Part shown: positions 33,136 through 41,907 of the stretch, in pieces
Layout: each line of letters starts with the position of its first letter
Numbering within the stretch: position 1 is the stretch's first letter
NCBI GenBank assembly: GCA_943367595.1
Contig: CALRJS020000005.1
Span: 45,916 to 109,915, forward strand
Reading direction: 5' to 3'
DNA length: 64,000 nt
Source: MW101C3 sp943367595
Lineage (GTDB): Bacteria; Cyanobacteriota; Cyanobacteriia; PCC-6307; Cyanobiaceae
Program-made: the position numbers and the translations under genes
The notes under the pieces: model-generated
What the model saw: only the letters and a program-made list of their open reading frames with translations
Told to the model about the DNA's origin: nothing
Database searches by the model: none

Positions 33136-36100
33136 ATGGCCCAAGACGCCGCCGCCGACAACAACATCCTTGTTCACCCCTGGTTTCCCAAGACCGATCC
33201 GGCCATGGCCGGCGGATCCCGATCAGGCGAGTGGCTGGGGCGCGATCAGGGAACGCTGGGGACCATCGCCAATTCCCTGGTGTATGAGGTGGCCAACAGC
33301 CAGGTGAACGCCCTGCCCTCTCCGTGGTCGCGAGCGCTGCAATTTGAGCAAGCCGTGAAGAATCCCCGCTATCCCACCCGCGAGGCGCTGCTGGAGGAAC
33401 TCTTCGGCTGCTTCGCCACCTTGGGGCTGTGGGAAATGTTCGGGCTCAAGCTGGATGCCGAGCGGGTGGCCCTTGCCAAGCTTGCCACCACCAACGACGA
33501 AGCAGTGGGGCCATTTGCGCGCAGCCTACTGAGCACCCAACCGAGCGGTGAGCAAACGCTCTATGCCTTGCAGGATCGCAGCAACCCCTGGGACACCCTG
33601 CACGTGCTGAAGGTGGAGGGTGTAGTGATCGGCTTCACCTCGCCTGCCACGGTGATCTGCCCAGCGGTTCACTTGACGTCTGGCATTCGTGGCATGAACT
33701 GGACGGCCGACGGCCGTTTCAGCGTGCCAACGAAGTTTCTAGGCACTCAACAGCGCAAGGCTCTGGCCGATTGGATCCACTACGTGAGCCAAGGCCTTCT
33801 CAACGCTCCTGATCGGCTGAGTCAGGCGATGGCGGGGCACATGGACGACGTGCTCAATCGTTTCATCAGGCAGCTGATCGACGGCCAACCAGGCAATCCC
33901 ACCCTCTCAGACAACCCCATAGCAAGCCTGCCCACGAATCCCAGTGCGGTGGCCCTACTGCGGCGCGCTGCCAAAGGTGGCACCAGCCCGAGCCAGGCGA
34001 CGGTGGAGTTGGGTGAGCGCAGGCTACGGCCTCTGAATCACACACCCAGCTGTCCAGTGATCCTGGTTGATCCGGAGATGCCCAACCGGCTCGGATTGGC
34101 CGCCAACGACATTGCCTTGTACAAGGCTGCAACGCTGGAATCAGTGGGATTTGACAAACAGCAATTGGAACGGCTGTACGGAAACGAGATCGAAGTGCTC
34201 ACGCCTGATGATATTTTCATGCAAGAACTTTTCCTTTTGCCTGGAGAATCAGCGCTGGTGAATTCCTGGCTGCCCAACCGCCTGGAAGGAAGTCCAGTGG
34301 TAAACGGCAGTCGCGTCACCCCCTTGCTGCCGCTGAGAGAGCGGATGCGAGACTTGTTCAGCAGCGCAGAACTTGCCAGCCGCTGCACGCTGCGAATGGT
34401 GGAAACCGGAAGCGGCATGGAGATGGAAGTGACGGTGATGCTGCCACTTCAGGGAAATCGGGCAGCCTATCCAATCACTCGGTCCTTCCCAATCAAGGAA
34501 CAGAACCTGATTGACCAAGACCTGCCTGTGATCACCCTTTGGCCAAACATCTCCGACACAGATTGGCAACTTTACTATATATTCTGCGATGACAGCAGCG
34601 CAGGGCTTAGCGTAGACGGGTTCGACAACTATGAACTTCACAAGGGCCGAGAAGCACAAGAAAGCGTTAAGTACTATACCGCAAAGCGCTTTCCAGATCT
34701 GATCAAACTTATCGAGCGTGGTGAAGTTTGCGGGCTGATTCCCGTCAATCCACCACCGCCTGCCACCAACCTGTCTGCCGCTTGGCGCGTGGGTATTGAC
34801 TTCGGGACTTCCTTTACCAATTTCTTCGTTGACGATGGTTCAGGGCCCGCCCGCAAACCTCTGGATACTCGGGTGATCCCACTGACTCTTGCCGAGAAAG
34901 AAACACAGCTCAACCGACTCTACAAATACTTCATCCCAGAAGTCCTGCTGCCAAAGGGAGCGAACCCTCCCACATCCACAGCACTTAATACATACGGCTG
35001 GCAAGAGGTCAAAGGCTCAGTTCCAGCTCTCTATCATCAAGCCCGCGTGCAGTGGCCAAGCACCAATGCGAATGCACTGCGTGGACCCAGTATCCGCACA
35101 GGATTCAAGTGGCGTCAGCCGCAATACCAGAAGCCATTTCTCAAGGAAATGGCCTTGCTGATCAGCAGCAACGCCGCCGCTTCAGGCGCAGCGGAGGTCA
35201 CGTGGTATGTCTCCTACCCAAGCGCCTTCTCCCCAAACGAAGCACGTAGTTACCACCGGCTCTGGACAGATCTTTGTCGCGAACTCTCCGCACTCACCGG
35301 CCTGAGGCAGACATTCAAGGATGAAGGCGGCCCCACCGGTTTACAGACCGAGGCCGTGGCGTTTGCCAGCTATTTCGGCAACTATCTGAACAGACAGATG
35401 GTTCATACTGCCTGCCTAGACGTAGGAGGAGGCACTACAGATATCAGCATCTGGGAAGAAAACCGCCTACTACACCAGGTTTCTATTCCCTTTGCAGGAA
35501 GAAATATCTGCACCACCATGTTGCAGAACAAACCGACGTTCATTCGCTTTCTATTTGCACCAGGAATCACTGGCGAGATTTCGGAGAACGATGCAAAACT
35601 ACGGCAGGATCCAAACTTTAACAGTTGGTTTGACAACTGCTTACGCTACGAGTCGGATGAGCTTCTACGTGACCGGATGCCAATTCACCGCGCCGACCAA
35701 GAGCGCCAGCTAATTGAGTTCGTAAGCATCATGGCGGTTAGCTTTGGAGGCCTCTATCACTATCTTGGCACAATCCTTAAGGCATTAGGGAGCGAAGGGC
35801 TGCTTCGCAAGCAAATACCTGTTCCCGTGTACATGGGAGGCAATGGTGCACGATTCCTGAACTGGCTAGATGAAAGTGGTTCCTTCTCAGCGGGTTGCGA
35901 TGCAGATGAACTCTTTGAGATCTTGCAACGACAAAGCGCCGGTTTTGCGTCCACTTCAACAGGTGCCGCACGCACAACACTCTCTGGCGCCTTTAAAGAC
36001 GAAACTTCCTGCGGCCTGATCAGTAGCGGCGTAAACCTACAAGGTGATTTTGATCCACGCGACGAACTGATGATTGCAGGCGAAGAACTAATCATCAATG

Positions 36101-36426
36101 ACAGAGTTTTCAAACCTCTTGATCGCGTCAATCTCAATGGAGTTGAGAGGGTTGAAACCTACGATCTGGGAAGTCTACGTGAACTGAAGCAGTTTGTCAG
36201 CAACTACGACGCAGCATTGAGTAGCGCAAGAATCACCACACTCCTCCCGATCAGCAGCTTAACATCACTCGACACTCTTTGGAGTGACGTTGACACCCAG
36301 GTGCGAGCAATCTGCCTTGAGCGCGTGAACAAAGACATCAACGATCTAGAGCCAGAGCCAGGCTTTATCCTCGCGCTCAGAGCACTGATCAACACCTTGT
36401 CACGGCAATGGGCTGATCGGTATTGA
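33136..36426 (+). CDS. SrfB/Hsp70-like actin-fold ATPase, large
   Basis: A 1096-residue protein. The C-terminal half has Hsp70/actin ATPase motifs: phosphate-1 GIDFGTSFTNFFVDDG (about 552-567), phosphate-2 LDVGGGTTDISIW (about 760-772), and an adenosine-type PVYMGGNGARFLNWLDESG (about 894-912). This layout is that of virulence factor SrfB-like proteins. The first 550 residues are unassigned but include PSPWSRALQFEQAV and LLEELFGCFATLGLWEMFGL. The first third is GC-rich like its neighbours, while the rest is visibly AT-richer, so the gene may be mosaic. A decayed copy of its C terminus lies at 41908-42507. Confidence 0.75.
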   Translation: MAQDAAADNNILVHPWFPKTDPAMAGGSRSGEWLGRDQGTLGTIANSLVYEVANSQVNALPSPWSRALQFEQAVKNPRYPTREALLEELFGCFATLGLWEMFGLKLDAERVALAKLATTNDEAVGPFARSLLSTQPSGEQTLYALQDRSNPWDTLHVLKVEGVVIGFTSPATVICPAVHLTSGIRGMNWTADGRFSVPTKFLGTQQRKALADWIHYVSQGLLNAPDRLSQAMAGHMDDVLNRFIRQLIDGQPGNPTLSDNPIASLPTNPSAVALLRRAAKGGTSPSQATVELGERRLRPLNHTPSCPVILVDPEMPNRLGLAANDIALYKAATLESVGFDKQQLERLYGNEIEVLTPDDIFMQELFLLPGESALVNSWLPNRLEGSPVVNGSRVTPLLPLRERMRDLFSSAELASRCTLRMVETGSGMEMEVTVMLPLQGNRAAYPITRSFPIKEQNLIDQDLPVITLWPNISDTDWQLYYIFCDDSSAGLSVDGFDNYELHKGREAQESVKYYTAKRFPDLIKLIERGEVCGLIPVNPPPPATNLSAAWRVGIDFGTSFTNFFVDDGSGPARKPLDTRVIPLTLAEKETQLNRLYKYFIPEVLLPKGANPPTSTALNTYGWQEVKGSVPALYHQARVQWPSTNANALRGPSIRTGFKWRQPQYQKPFLKEMALLISSNAAASGAAEVTWYVSYPSAFSPNEARSYHRLWTDLCRELSALTGLRQTFKDEGGPTGLQTEAVAFASYFGNYLNRQMVHTACLDVGGGTTDISIWEENRLLHQVSIPFAGRNICTTMLQNKPTFIRFLFAPGITGEISENDAKLRQDPNFNSWFDNCLRYESDELLRDRMPIHRADQERQLIEFVSIMAVSFGGLYHYLGTILKALGSEGLLRKQIPVPVYMGGNGARFLNWLDESGSFSAGCDADELFEILQRQSAGFASTSTGAARTTLSGAFKDETSCGLISSGVNLQGDFDPRDELMIAGEELIINDRVFKPLDRVNLNGVERVETYDLGSLRELKQFVSNYDAALSSARITTLLPISSLTSLDTLWSDVDTQVRAICLERVNKDINDLEPEPGFILALRALINTLSRQWADRY

Positions 36427-36471
36427 AACCATTCCCTAAGCAATAACCTCTATTCCTTCCATCCTAAGTTC

Positions 36472-37680
36472 ATGAAGCATCCTTTTCAGCCCAGAAGCTC
36501 CAGGGCATTTCTTGCACTCATTACCGCAGGGATAATTGCTATCTGCGGTAATTCCCAATTACAAGCCAGCACCGAAGGAGGCGAATCCTCCCGAATGTTT
36601 AGCCAGCGTCCAAGTGTCAAACTGGACAACGTCGGCTCAGCTAGCGCTGCTGTTCCAACGAGGTTCATTGCCACAAAGCAGGAAAGCGCCCAACCAATTG
36701 CCACCAATGCGTTACAGGCCACACAACAGTTTTTCAAAGCGGCGGACGCCAAGTGGTACATTCTCTCGATTGTTCTCCTAAGCCTTCTTTCCTACATTCT
36801 GTTTTCTTTGTTCTCGCGAGCGAGCAATCATGGCACTTCAAGCCCTCGGGGAAGCCTTAGAAGGAGAGCAGTTCGGCATGGCGTAGAAGCAGTGATACCG
36901 AATGACCAACTCATCCAATCTCAGAGATCCCAAACAGATCAATCTGACAAGACAAACTCTAACAAGGAGGATTCCCCACAGAGTATTCACGCCCTCAAGA
37001 AAACTGACGCAAGCAACGCTTCTGCAATTCGACAACTCCAATCGGATGTTCGTGAGATGAAAGCTGAGCTCATCCGGCTTACAGCCGCCATTGAAGAATC
37101 GCACAAGCCACAAGATTTCACACGTCAAGAAGGATCCGCAACAACTGATCCCAGTTTCGCCATTGAGCCGCCGGATGGATCACCAAGGGCCCAACAACTC
37201 TTCCCGCAAGCCAAAGAGAGTGCTTCCGCCTCTGCTGGTTTTGCGGCCTACCTGGCGAGCTTCACACAGGCAGATCAAGGGCCGCCCGCCCAATCACCCT
37301 TGGAAGTAATCATCAAGGAATTCCAAGCAGCCGCTCAACATAGAGACAGAAGCCTACTGCGCAGGATTACAACCGCCGAATTGAATATCACCAGTGAATC
37401 CGAAGACTGCCTGTTTCGCGGCTCCGTCAGCCATGCCACACAGTTGAGATCTGTCCCAGGTGGGGGGAGCTACGTGCTCATCGTCGTGGAAGAGAGAAAT
37501 TGGTTATTTCCCACTTTCCTCACCCTGGAAAGCTTCAACACAAACCAAACAGCCAAGGGGATATTCACCTATGAACGCCAGCTCGTCTCGAGCGCTGAAT
37601 TGAAGGTCCCCGCAGAAGTGAAGGAGGTTGACGGCTTGTGGGAGGTGGTAAACCAAGGGATCGTGATCGTGCCTGGATGA
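36472..37680 (+). CDS. membrane-anchored coiled-coil protein with beta-rich end domain
   Basis: A 402-residue protein, AT-rich for this genome. It has a signal-like first segment (11-32), a membrane helix (about 94-115) followed by an Arg-rich stretch, a coiled coil (about 180-210) and a C-terminal domain of about 110 residues. The domain runs from LLRRITTAELNITSESE to DGLWEVVNQGIVIVPG. The gene at 42513 has the same layout and domain, and the tail recurs at 44135. No named family is recognised. It closes the vWA-tubulin-actin run, 46 bases after the ATPase gene, and ends 7 bases from a convergent gene. Confidence 0.7.
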   Translation: MKHPFQPRSSRAFLALITAGIIAICGNSQLQASTEGGESSRMFSQRPSVKLDNVGSASAAVPTRFIATKQESAQPIATNALQATQQFFKAADAKWYILSIVLLSLLSYILFSLFSRASNHGTSSPRGSLRRRAVRHGVEAVIPNDQLIQSQRSQTDQSDKTNSNKEDSPQSIHALKKTDASNASAIRQLQSDVREMKAELIRLTAAIEESHKPQDFTRQEGSATTDPSFAIEPPDGSPRAQQLFPQAKESASASAGFAAYLASFTQADQGPPAQSPLEVIIKEFQAAAQHRDRSLLRRITTAELNITSESEDCLFRGSVSHATQLRSVPGGGSYVLIVVEERNWLFPTFLTLESFNTNQTAKGIFTYERQLVSSAELKVPAEVKEVDGLWEVVNQGIVIVPG

Positions 37681-37687
37681 ATCACCC

Positions 37688-38401
37688 TCAGGAATTCGCT
37701 TCCAGCTTCGCGAGGCGCTGCTCCAATTGCTCCAGCCTTGTCCATGGGCTGGCGAGGAGAGGGTCGGCAGTGGTGCAGAGTTTGCCCATCTCCTTCAGTT
37801 GCCAACGGCGGCCAAACACCACCGACTGAGCAGACGCGGGACGAATCAGGTGGAGCAAGGCAGGCAGATCTCTGCTCCCGTCCACGTCGTAAAGCCTCTC
37901 CAACGTTTGCAGCTGGATGACGCGCTCAAGCGTGCCGGGACGCGGCACCAGCAACCATCCGCTATCGAGGGTTTCCAGCGCCCACGTGGTGCCCTGGGAG
38001 AAGGTCTCCAATTCCACCGCTTCGATCTCACCGCTGAGTGTGCGGCCACTCACCCCACAGGGCCGAGCAAATGGCTCCAGCAACACGGGTGTGTTGGCAT
38101 AAACATCCAGAATGGCCGTGACCGATAGATTGAGGGCAGGAATCAGCCGGTTGGCCGTGTCTGGTCGTACAGGTAACTCTGGCGGGGTTTGGCGTCCACC
38201 GACGAAACTGGAAGTTGCCGCCGCTTCAAGCTGACTGCCACCCAGATGTTCCATGCGTTCACGCAGATCACTGAGATCTCCATGGATGGCGGCCATCGCC
38301 TGATTCTGCTTGGCATCGGCTTGCAGAAACCGGTCGCTGAGCTGCTTCACGCTTTTGAGTAGAAACTTGATCGACTGAACGATCTTGTCGTCTTCGGCCA
38401 T
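37688..38401 (-). CDS. soluble coiled-coil protein of the island
   Basis: A 237-residue protein with no membrane segment. Its N-terminal helices (KIVQSIKFLLKSVKQLSDRF, about 5-50) and C-terminal coil (TRLEQLEQRLAKLE) flank a beta-rich domain. The domain includes DSGWLLVPRPGTLERV, LERLYDVDG and VVFGRRWQLKEMGKL. The same order and spacing occur in the gene at 40856, and more distantly in the C termini of the anchored proteins at 36472 and 42513. The ATG at 38401 is chosen because the upstream frame is Arg/Cys-rich and overlaps the promoter region of the motor genes. It is divergent from the ZorA-like gene. Confidence 0.65.
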   Translation of the reverse strand: MAEDDKIVQSIKFLLKSVKQLSDRFLQADAKQNQAMAAIHGDLSDLRERMEHLGGSQLEAAATSSFVGGRQTPPELPVRPDTANRLIPALNLSVTAILDVYANTPVLLEPFARPCGVSGRTLSGEIEAVELETFSQGTTWALETLDSGWLLVPRPGTLERVIQLQTLERLYDVDGSRDLPALLHLIRPASAQSVVFGRRWQLKEMGKLCTTADPLLASPWTRLEQLEQRLAKLEANS

Positions 38402-38587
38402 GAGATTCCCGTGTGGACCCAGCAAGAGCTTCAGCCTAGCGATGCCTGCACTCACCATCTCCTTTCCTGCCAACCTTCTCCTTTCCTGCGAGAAGTAGCA
38501 GCCGAAGCACGCAGTCAGCCTCTCGCTGCCGGCCTCTACCATGACCATCTTGTGACACCACAGGCAGCAGCGGCCGCCACGACTTGA

Positions 38588-40249
38588 ATGAACGACCCGA
38601 TCGCTGCTTCAGACCTGTCGGCGTTGATTGATCACTCCAAAGGCGTTGTTCTGGGGCTTCAGCTGCTGGTGGCGTTGGTTGCCCTCTGGCTGTCGGTGCT
38701 GCTGGCGCGGCTCACCACGCCACTGGCCACCAAGCTGGCCCAGCTCCACCAGGACGGCTGCATCGAGGATTCCAAGGTGGATCAGCGGCTGTTGCGGATC
38801 CGCCGGCGCTATATCGCCCTGCTCACCCATGTCGACAACGTCGATACAGCCGAGTTCAGCGCTGGCGAAATCGAAACGATTTCACTGCCCTTCTTCACCC
38901 GCAGCATCACGGCCGCCGCTGCCCAGAGCTGGCTGCGGCAGGCGCCGGGCATCCTCATCTCTCTCGGGCTGCTCGGCACCTTTGCCGGCCTCACCGCAGG
39001 GCTCAGTGAGATCAGCGGCGCTCTCGAGAAGAACGCCAGCACGGCGGACACCATCACAGCGCTTTCTGGCATCGTGGCTCCGATGGGCGTGGCCTTCCAG
39101 ACCAGCCTGCTGGGCTTGTTTCTGAGCCTGGTGGTGTTGATCTGGACCCAGCTGAGCGGCACCAGGACCTGCCTGGAGCGCTGCAAAGCCCTGTTGAGCA
39201 GCTGGCTGGAAACCGTGCTGCCCCTGGAACTCGGCAACCAGGTGATCACCCCCCTGCGCCAATCCATTCAGGATCTGAATACTTCCAGCCAGAACCTGCC
39301 CTCAGCCATCTATACCGCTGTTCAGACGGCAATGGGTGAGGCCTTTACCGCCAAGCTCAACGAGATCTTCGATGTGAATGCCACCCTCGCGGCAGAAGCA
39401 CAGATCGCGGTGCGCCAGCTCGGCACGGTGGCGAATGCCTTCAACGAAAGCGGACAGGACTTCGTGCAGGCGGCTCATGCCTTCCGGGACAGTGACTTCG
39501 CCACAACCCTGCAACATGCTGTGCAGGGCCTGCACGATTCCACTGAGCAGCTCACGGCCAGCACCGATGGGCTGAGCGCGCGCCTCGTGGATGTGCGCGA
39601 TGGCCTGTTCAGCACACAGAATGAATGGCAACTCCTGGCCAAAACCGCCGAGCGGGAGCTGGAAACCTGCCGCAGGGCAAGCCAGGAGATCCACAACGAA
39701 ATCAAGACCCTCCAGCAGGTCAGCACCAGCCTGGACGTGGGCACCCAGGCCACCAGAGAGGCCTCCAAACAACTGAGGGAAACACGCCTGGAGGTGATGC
39801 GTGATCGCAAACTGGCCATGGAGATCGCCGAAGCCGTGCAGAGCCGCCTCACAGTGGATGAATCCGCTGCCGAGAGTTGCCGGGTGTTCGCCTCCGCGCT
39901 GGAAACAGCCCTCACCAACTGGAACCGCAGCGTTGAACGGCTCGATGGCCTCACCGCAGCGTTCGTTGCATCGGTGCAACAGGCCAAGCTGGAAAGTGAT
40001 GGGGTGCTGGCGGAGCGCAGCCAGTTGGCGCGCCTCAGCATCGAACAGCTGGGTCAACAGTTGCAAGGCGACCTGTCCCAGGCCATCCAGCGCCAGCAGG
40101 CCGCACTCGCTCAGCTGGGTGAGCCGATGCTCTCCGCCAAGGCCATCTCCCAGGATCTGCTCCAACAGCTTTATACCCTTCAATCCCGCGTGGCCGCCAT
40201 CAGCGCCTTGGAGCCACGAAATGGCAACCAAACAGAAGGGGGCCGCTGA
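38588..40249 (+). CDS. ZorA-like motor stator protein (MotA/ExbB family)
   Basis: A 553-residue protein. Three membrane helices (about 20-42, 118-140 and 163-187) include the MotA/TolQ/ExbB motif LISLGLLGTFAGLTAGL and the VAPMGVAFQTSLLGLFL helix. About 340 residues of nearly continuous helix follow, rich in Gln, Ala, Glu and Leu. A long cytoplasmic tail behind a stator unit is the hallmark of ZorA in Zorya anti-phage systems. MotA, TolQ and ExbB lack it. It should form a proton channel with the next gene's product, 2 bases downstream. No ZorC, ZorD or ZorE gene is present, so this is a Zorya-like motor in a different setting. Confidence 0.78.
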   Translation: MNDPIAASDLSALIDHSKGVVLGLQLLVALVALWLSVLLARLTTPLATKLAQLHQDGCIEDSKVDQRLLRIRRRYIALLTHVDNVDTAEFSAGEIETISLPFFTRSITAAAAQSWLRQAPGILISLGLLGTFAGLTAGLSEISGALEKNASTADTITALSGIVAPMGVAFQTSLLGLFLSLVVLIWTQLSGTRTCLERCKALLSSWLETVLPLELGNQVITPLRQSIQDLNTSSQNLPSAIYTAVQTAMGEAFTAKLNEIFDVNATLAAEAQIAVRQLGTVANAFNESGQDFVQAAHAFRDSDFATTLQHAVQGLHDSTEQLTASTDGLSARLVDVRDGLFSTQNEWQLLAKTAERELETCRRASQEIHNEIKTLQQVSTSLDVGTQATREASKQLRETRLEVMRDRKLAMEIAEAVQSRLTVDESAAESCRVFASALETALTNWNRSVERLDGLTAAFVASVQQAKLESDGVLAERSQLARLSIEQLGQQLQGDLSQAIQRQQAALAQLGEPMLSAKAISQDLLQQLYTLQSRVAAISALEPRNGNQTEGGR

Positions 40250-40251
40250 CC

Positions 40252-40854
40252 ATGTCCCGCAACGCCCGCCGCTCCAAAGACGCGGATACCAACTACTGGA
40301 TCGGCTACACCGATCTCCTCAGCAGCAGCCTGCTGATCCTCGTGCTCACGATCGCGATCTCCACCCTTGCTCGCGCCAACAACGAGAAGCCACCCCTAGT
40401 GCGGCTCACGGAGCGCGAATCCTTCCGCTTCCCCACAGGCAGCTATGTGCTTAGCCCGGAGTTCATCAAGGCCTTGGACAGGCGCGTGCCGGAAATCCTG
40501 GAAACCATCCAGAAGTACCGCATCGACAGCGTGGAAGTGATCGGACACACCGACGGCCAACCCTCTCCAGGGGCCAGCAACCTCGATCTGCTCTTGCCCA
40601 AGGCCAACCGCTCTGCCACACTCAGCGGTTACAGGGCTGGATCCAACGCCGACCTTGGCCTGTTGCGCGCCCTTGCGGTGGCCAATCACCTCAAAGGCAG
40701 GCTCGACCCAGAGGGCAGGATCGGGTTGACAATCCGGCCCTATTCCGCCGGGAGCCTGATCGCTAATGACGGCACCTACGCACCGGCCGACAAGTCCGAT
40801 CGTGCCGAACGTCGTCGCATCGAGCTTCGCTTCACCCGGTTGCAGGAGGGTTGA
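40252..40854 (+). CDS. ZorB-like motor protein (MotB/OmpA family)
   Basis: A 200-residue protein: a short cytoplasmic N terminus, one membrane helix starting YTDLLSSSLLILVLTIAI with the proton-carrying Asp equivalent at D21, and a periplasmic OmpA-like peptidoglycan-binding domain. The domain has VEVIGHTDGQPSPG, LRALAVANHLKG and the closing RAERRRIELRF. This is the MotB/ZorB arrangement. It starts 2 bases after the ZorA-like gene and ends 1 base before the next start, so the three are one operon. The motor would be anchored to peptidoglycan and driven by proton flow. Confidence 0.82.
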   Translation: MSRNARRSKDADTNYWIGYTDLLSSSLLILVLTIAISTLARANNEKPPLVRLTERESFRFPTGSYVLSPEFIKALDRRVPEILETIQKYRIDSVEVIGHTDGQPSPGASNLDLLLPKANRSATLSGYRAGSNADLGLLRALAVANHLKGRLDPEGRIGLTIRPYSAGSLIANDGTYAPADKSDRAERRRIELRFTRLQEG

Positions 40855-40855
40855 A

Positions 40856-41518
40856 ATGGACGCCATCCCATCCCCCCTCGAGCGCCTTCTCCAGCTTGAG
40901 CACAACGTCGAACAGCTCCTGTCGCGGCAGGCCCAACCGCCCCTGGCGCGAGATCAGGAAGCCCAGCCGTTGCCCTCCCGCCATCTCTGGCCTGTCGACG
41001 AACTTCTGCTGACCCGCCTGCTGCGCCGCTCCCCCCAGGCCATTGCCGCCTATCAGGCCCCTGCCGAGCTCACCCGCGCCGATCCACGCGGTTGGCTCCT
41101 CACCCCCGCCGAAACGGGATCGACCTTCCAGTTCTGTGAACTGATCAGTGGGGATGCGGTCGTCTGGATCAGCACGGATCCCCCCTCCTGGGTGTGGGGG
41201 AGTGAAACGTTCCAGCACCTGTTCCGCACGCCGCGGGGCACCGACAGCAATGAAGATCTGGTGTTGCAGTCGTTGCCGGTGTTCAAGCCTGTGGTGAGAG
41301 GAAGGAAGTGGACCCTGATCCGGCCGGGTGAAATGGTGCCCCGCGATCGCCCCTTTCCCGAGCAGGAGGAGCAACTGATGCTGCTGCGTCGGATTGAAAC
41401 GCTGGAGCGTGAACTCAGCCGCCAGCGGATCCAGCACAACGCCGAGATCGGTGAACTTCGCACCCAGCTGCGGCTGCAGCAGGATCTGCTCGAGCGGCTG
41501 CTGCGCATCGCCGGCTGA
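40856..41518 (+). CDS. soluble coiled-coil partner of the ZorAB-like pair
   Basis: A 220-residue soluble protein with helices at both ends (LERLLQLEHNVEQLLSRQ; and ETLERELSRQRIQHNAEIGE with a further leucine-rich tail). Between them is a beta-rich domain with SGDAVVWISTDPPSWVWGS, FQHLFRTPRGTDSNEDL and VVRGRKWTLIRPGEMV. It has the same layout as the minus-strand gene at 37688. The ATG at 40856 follows the ZorB-like stop by one base. It takes the place where ZorC/D/E genes would stand in Zorya systems. A link between the stator tail and the cytoskeletal proteins is an attractive guess. Confidence 0.65.
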   Translation: MDAIPSPLERLLQLEHNVEQLLSRQAQPPLARDQEAQPLPSRHLWPVDELLLTRLLRRSPQAIAAYQAPAELTRADPRGWLLTPAETGSTFQFCELISGDAVVWISTDPPSWVWGSETFQHLFRTPRGTDSNEDLVLQSLPVFKPVVRGRKWTLIRPGEMVPRDRPFPEQEEQLMLLRRIETLERELSRQRIQHNAEIGELRTQLRLQQDLLERLLRIAG

Positions 41519-41535
41519 ATCGTGGGAGCGGCAGG

Positions 41536-41907
41536 ATGGCCGCCTGCGAAACCGAGCAGGCCACCGATTCCGTGGCCCTGCGGGTGTGGAAGCAGGAGAA
41601 GCAGCTCACGCCCGAGGCCGCCCAGGCGCGCATGCGCGAGGCCATCTATGCCGCGATCGCGCCGAGCCTCCAGGCGCCGCTGCGCGACGCGCTCGACATC
41701 GGCTGCTCGGTGGGGGTGGGCACCCTGGCGCTCGCCGACTGGCTGGAGCGGTACGGGCATGGCGACGTGCGGATCAGCGGGCTCGATCTCTCCCCCCAGA
41801 TGCTGGCGGTGGCGCGGGTGCGTGATGCCGGCGGGCGCGTCCACGCCTGGCACCATGCTGGCGCCGCTGGCAACCCTCCTCAAAAGCACCGAGCCCTACA
41901 CGGCGGC
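41536..41907 (+). pseudogene. duplicated methyltransferase fragment with internal deletion
   Basis: From 41537 this stretch is nearly identical to the middle of the intact methyltransferase gene at 44298-45287 (44623 to about 44945). It then jumps to sequence matching 45130-45170. The missing stretch is bounded in the intact gene by the repeat ccatgccgccgccg (about 44939 and 45124), so a deletion between short direct repeats explains it. The fragment lacks both the N-terminal part and the C-terminal end, and its frame runs on into the actin-like remnant. It retains motif I (DIGCSVGVGTLA) but cannot be a functional enzyme. Confidence 0.85.
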
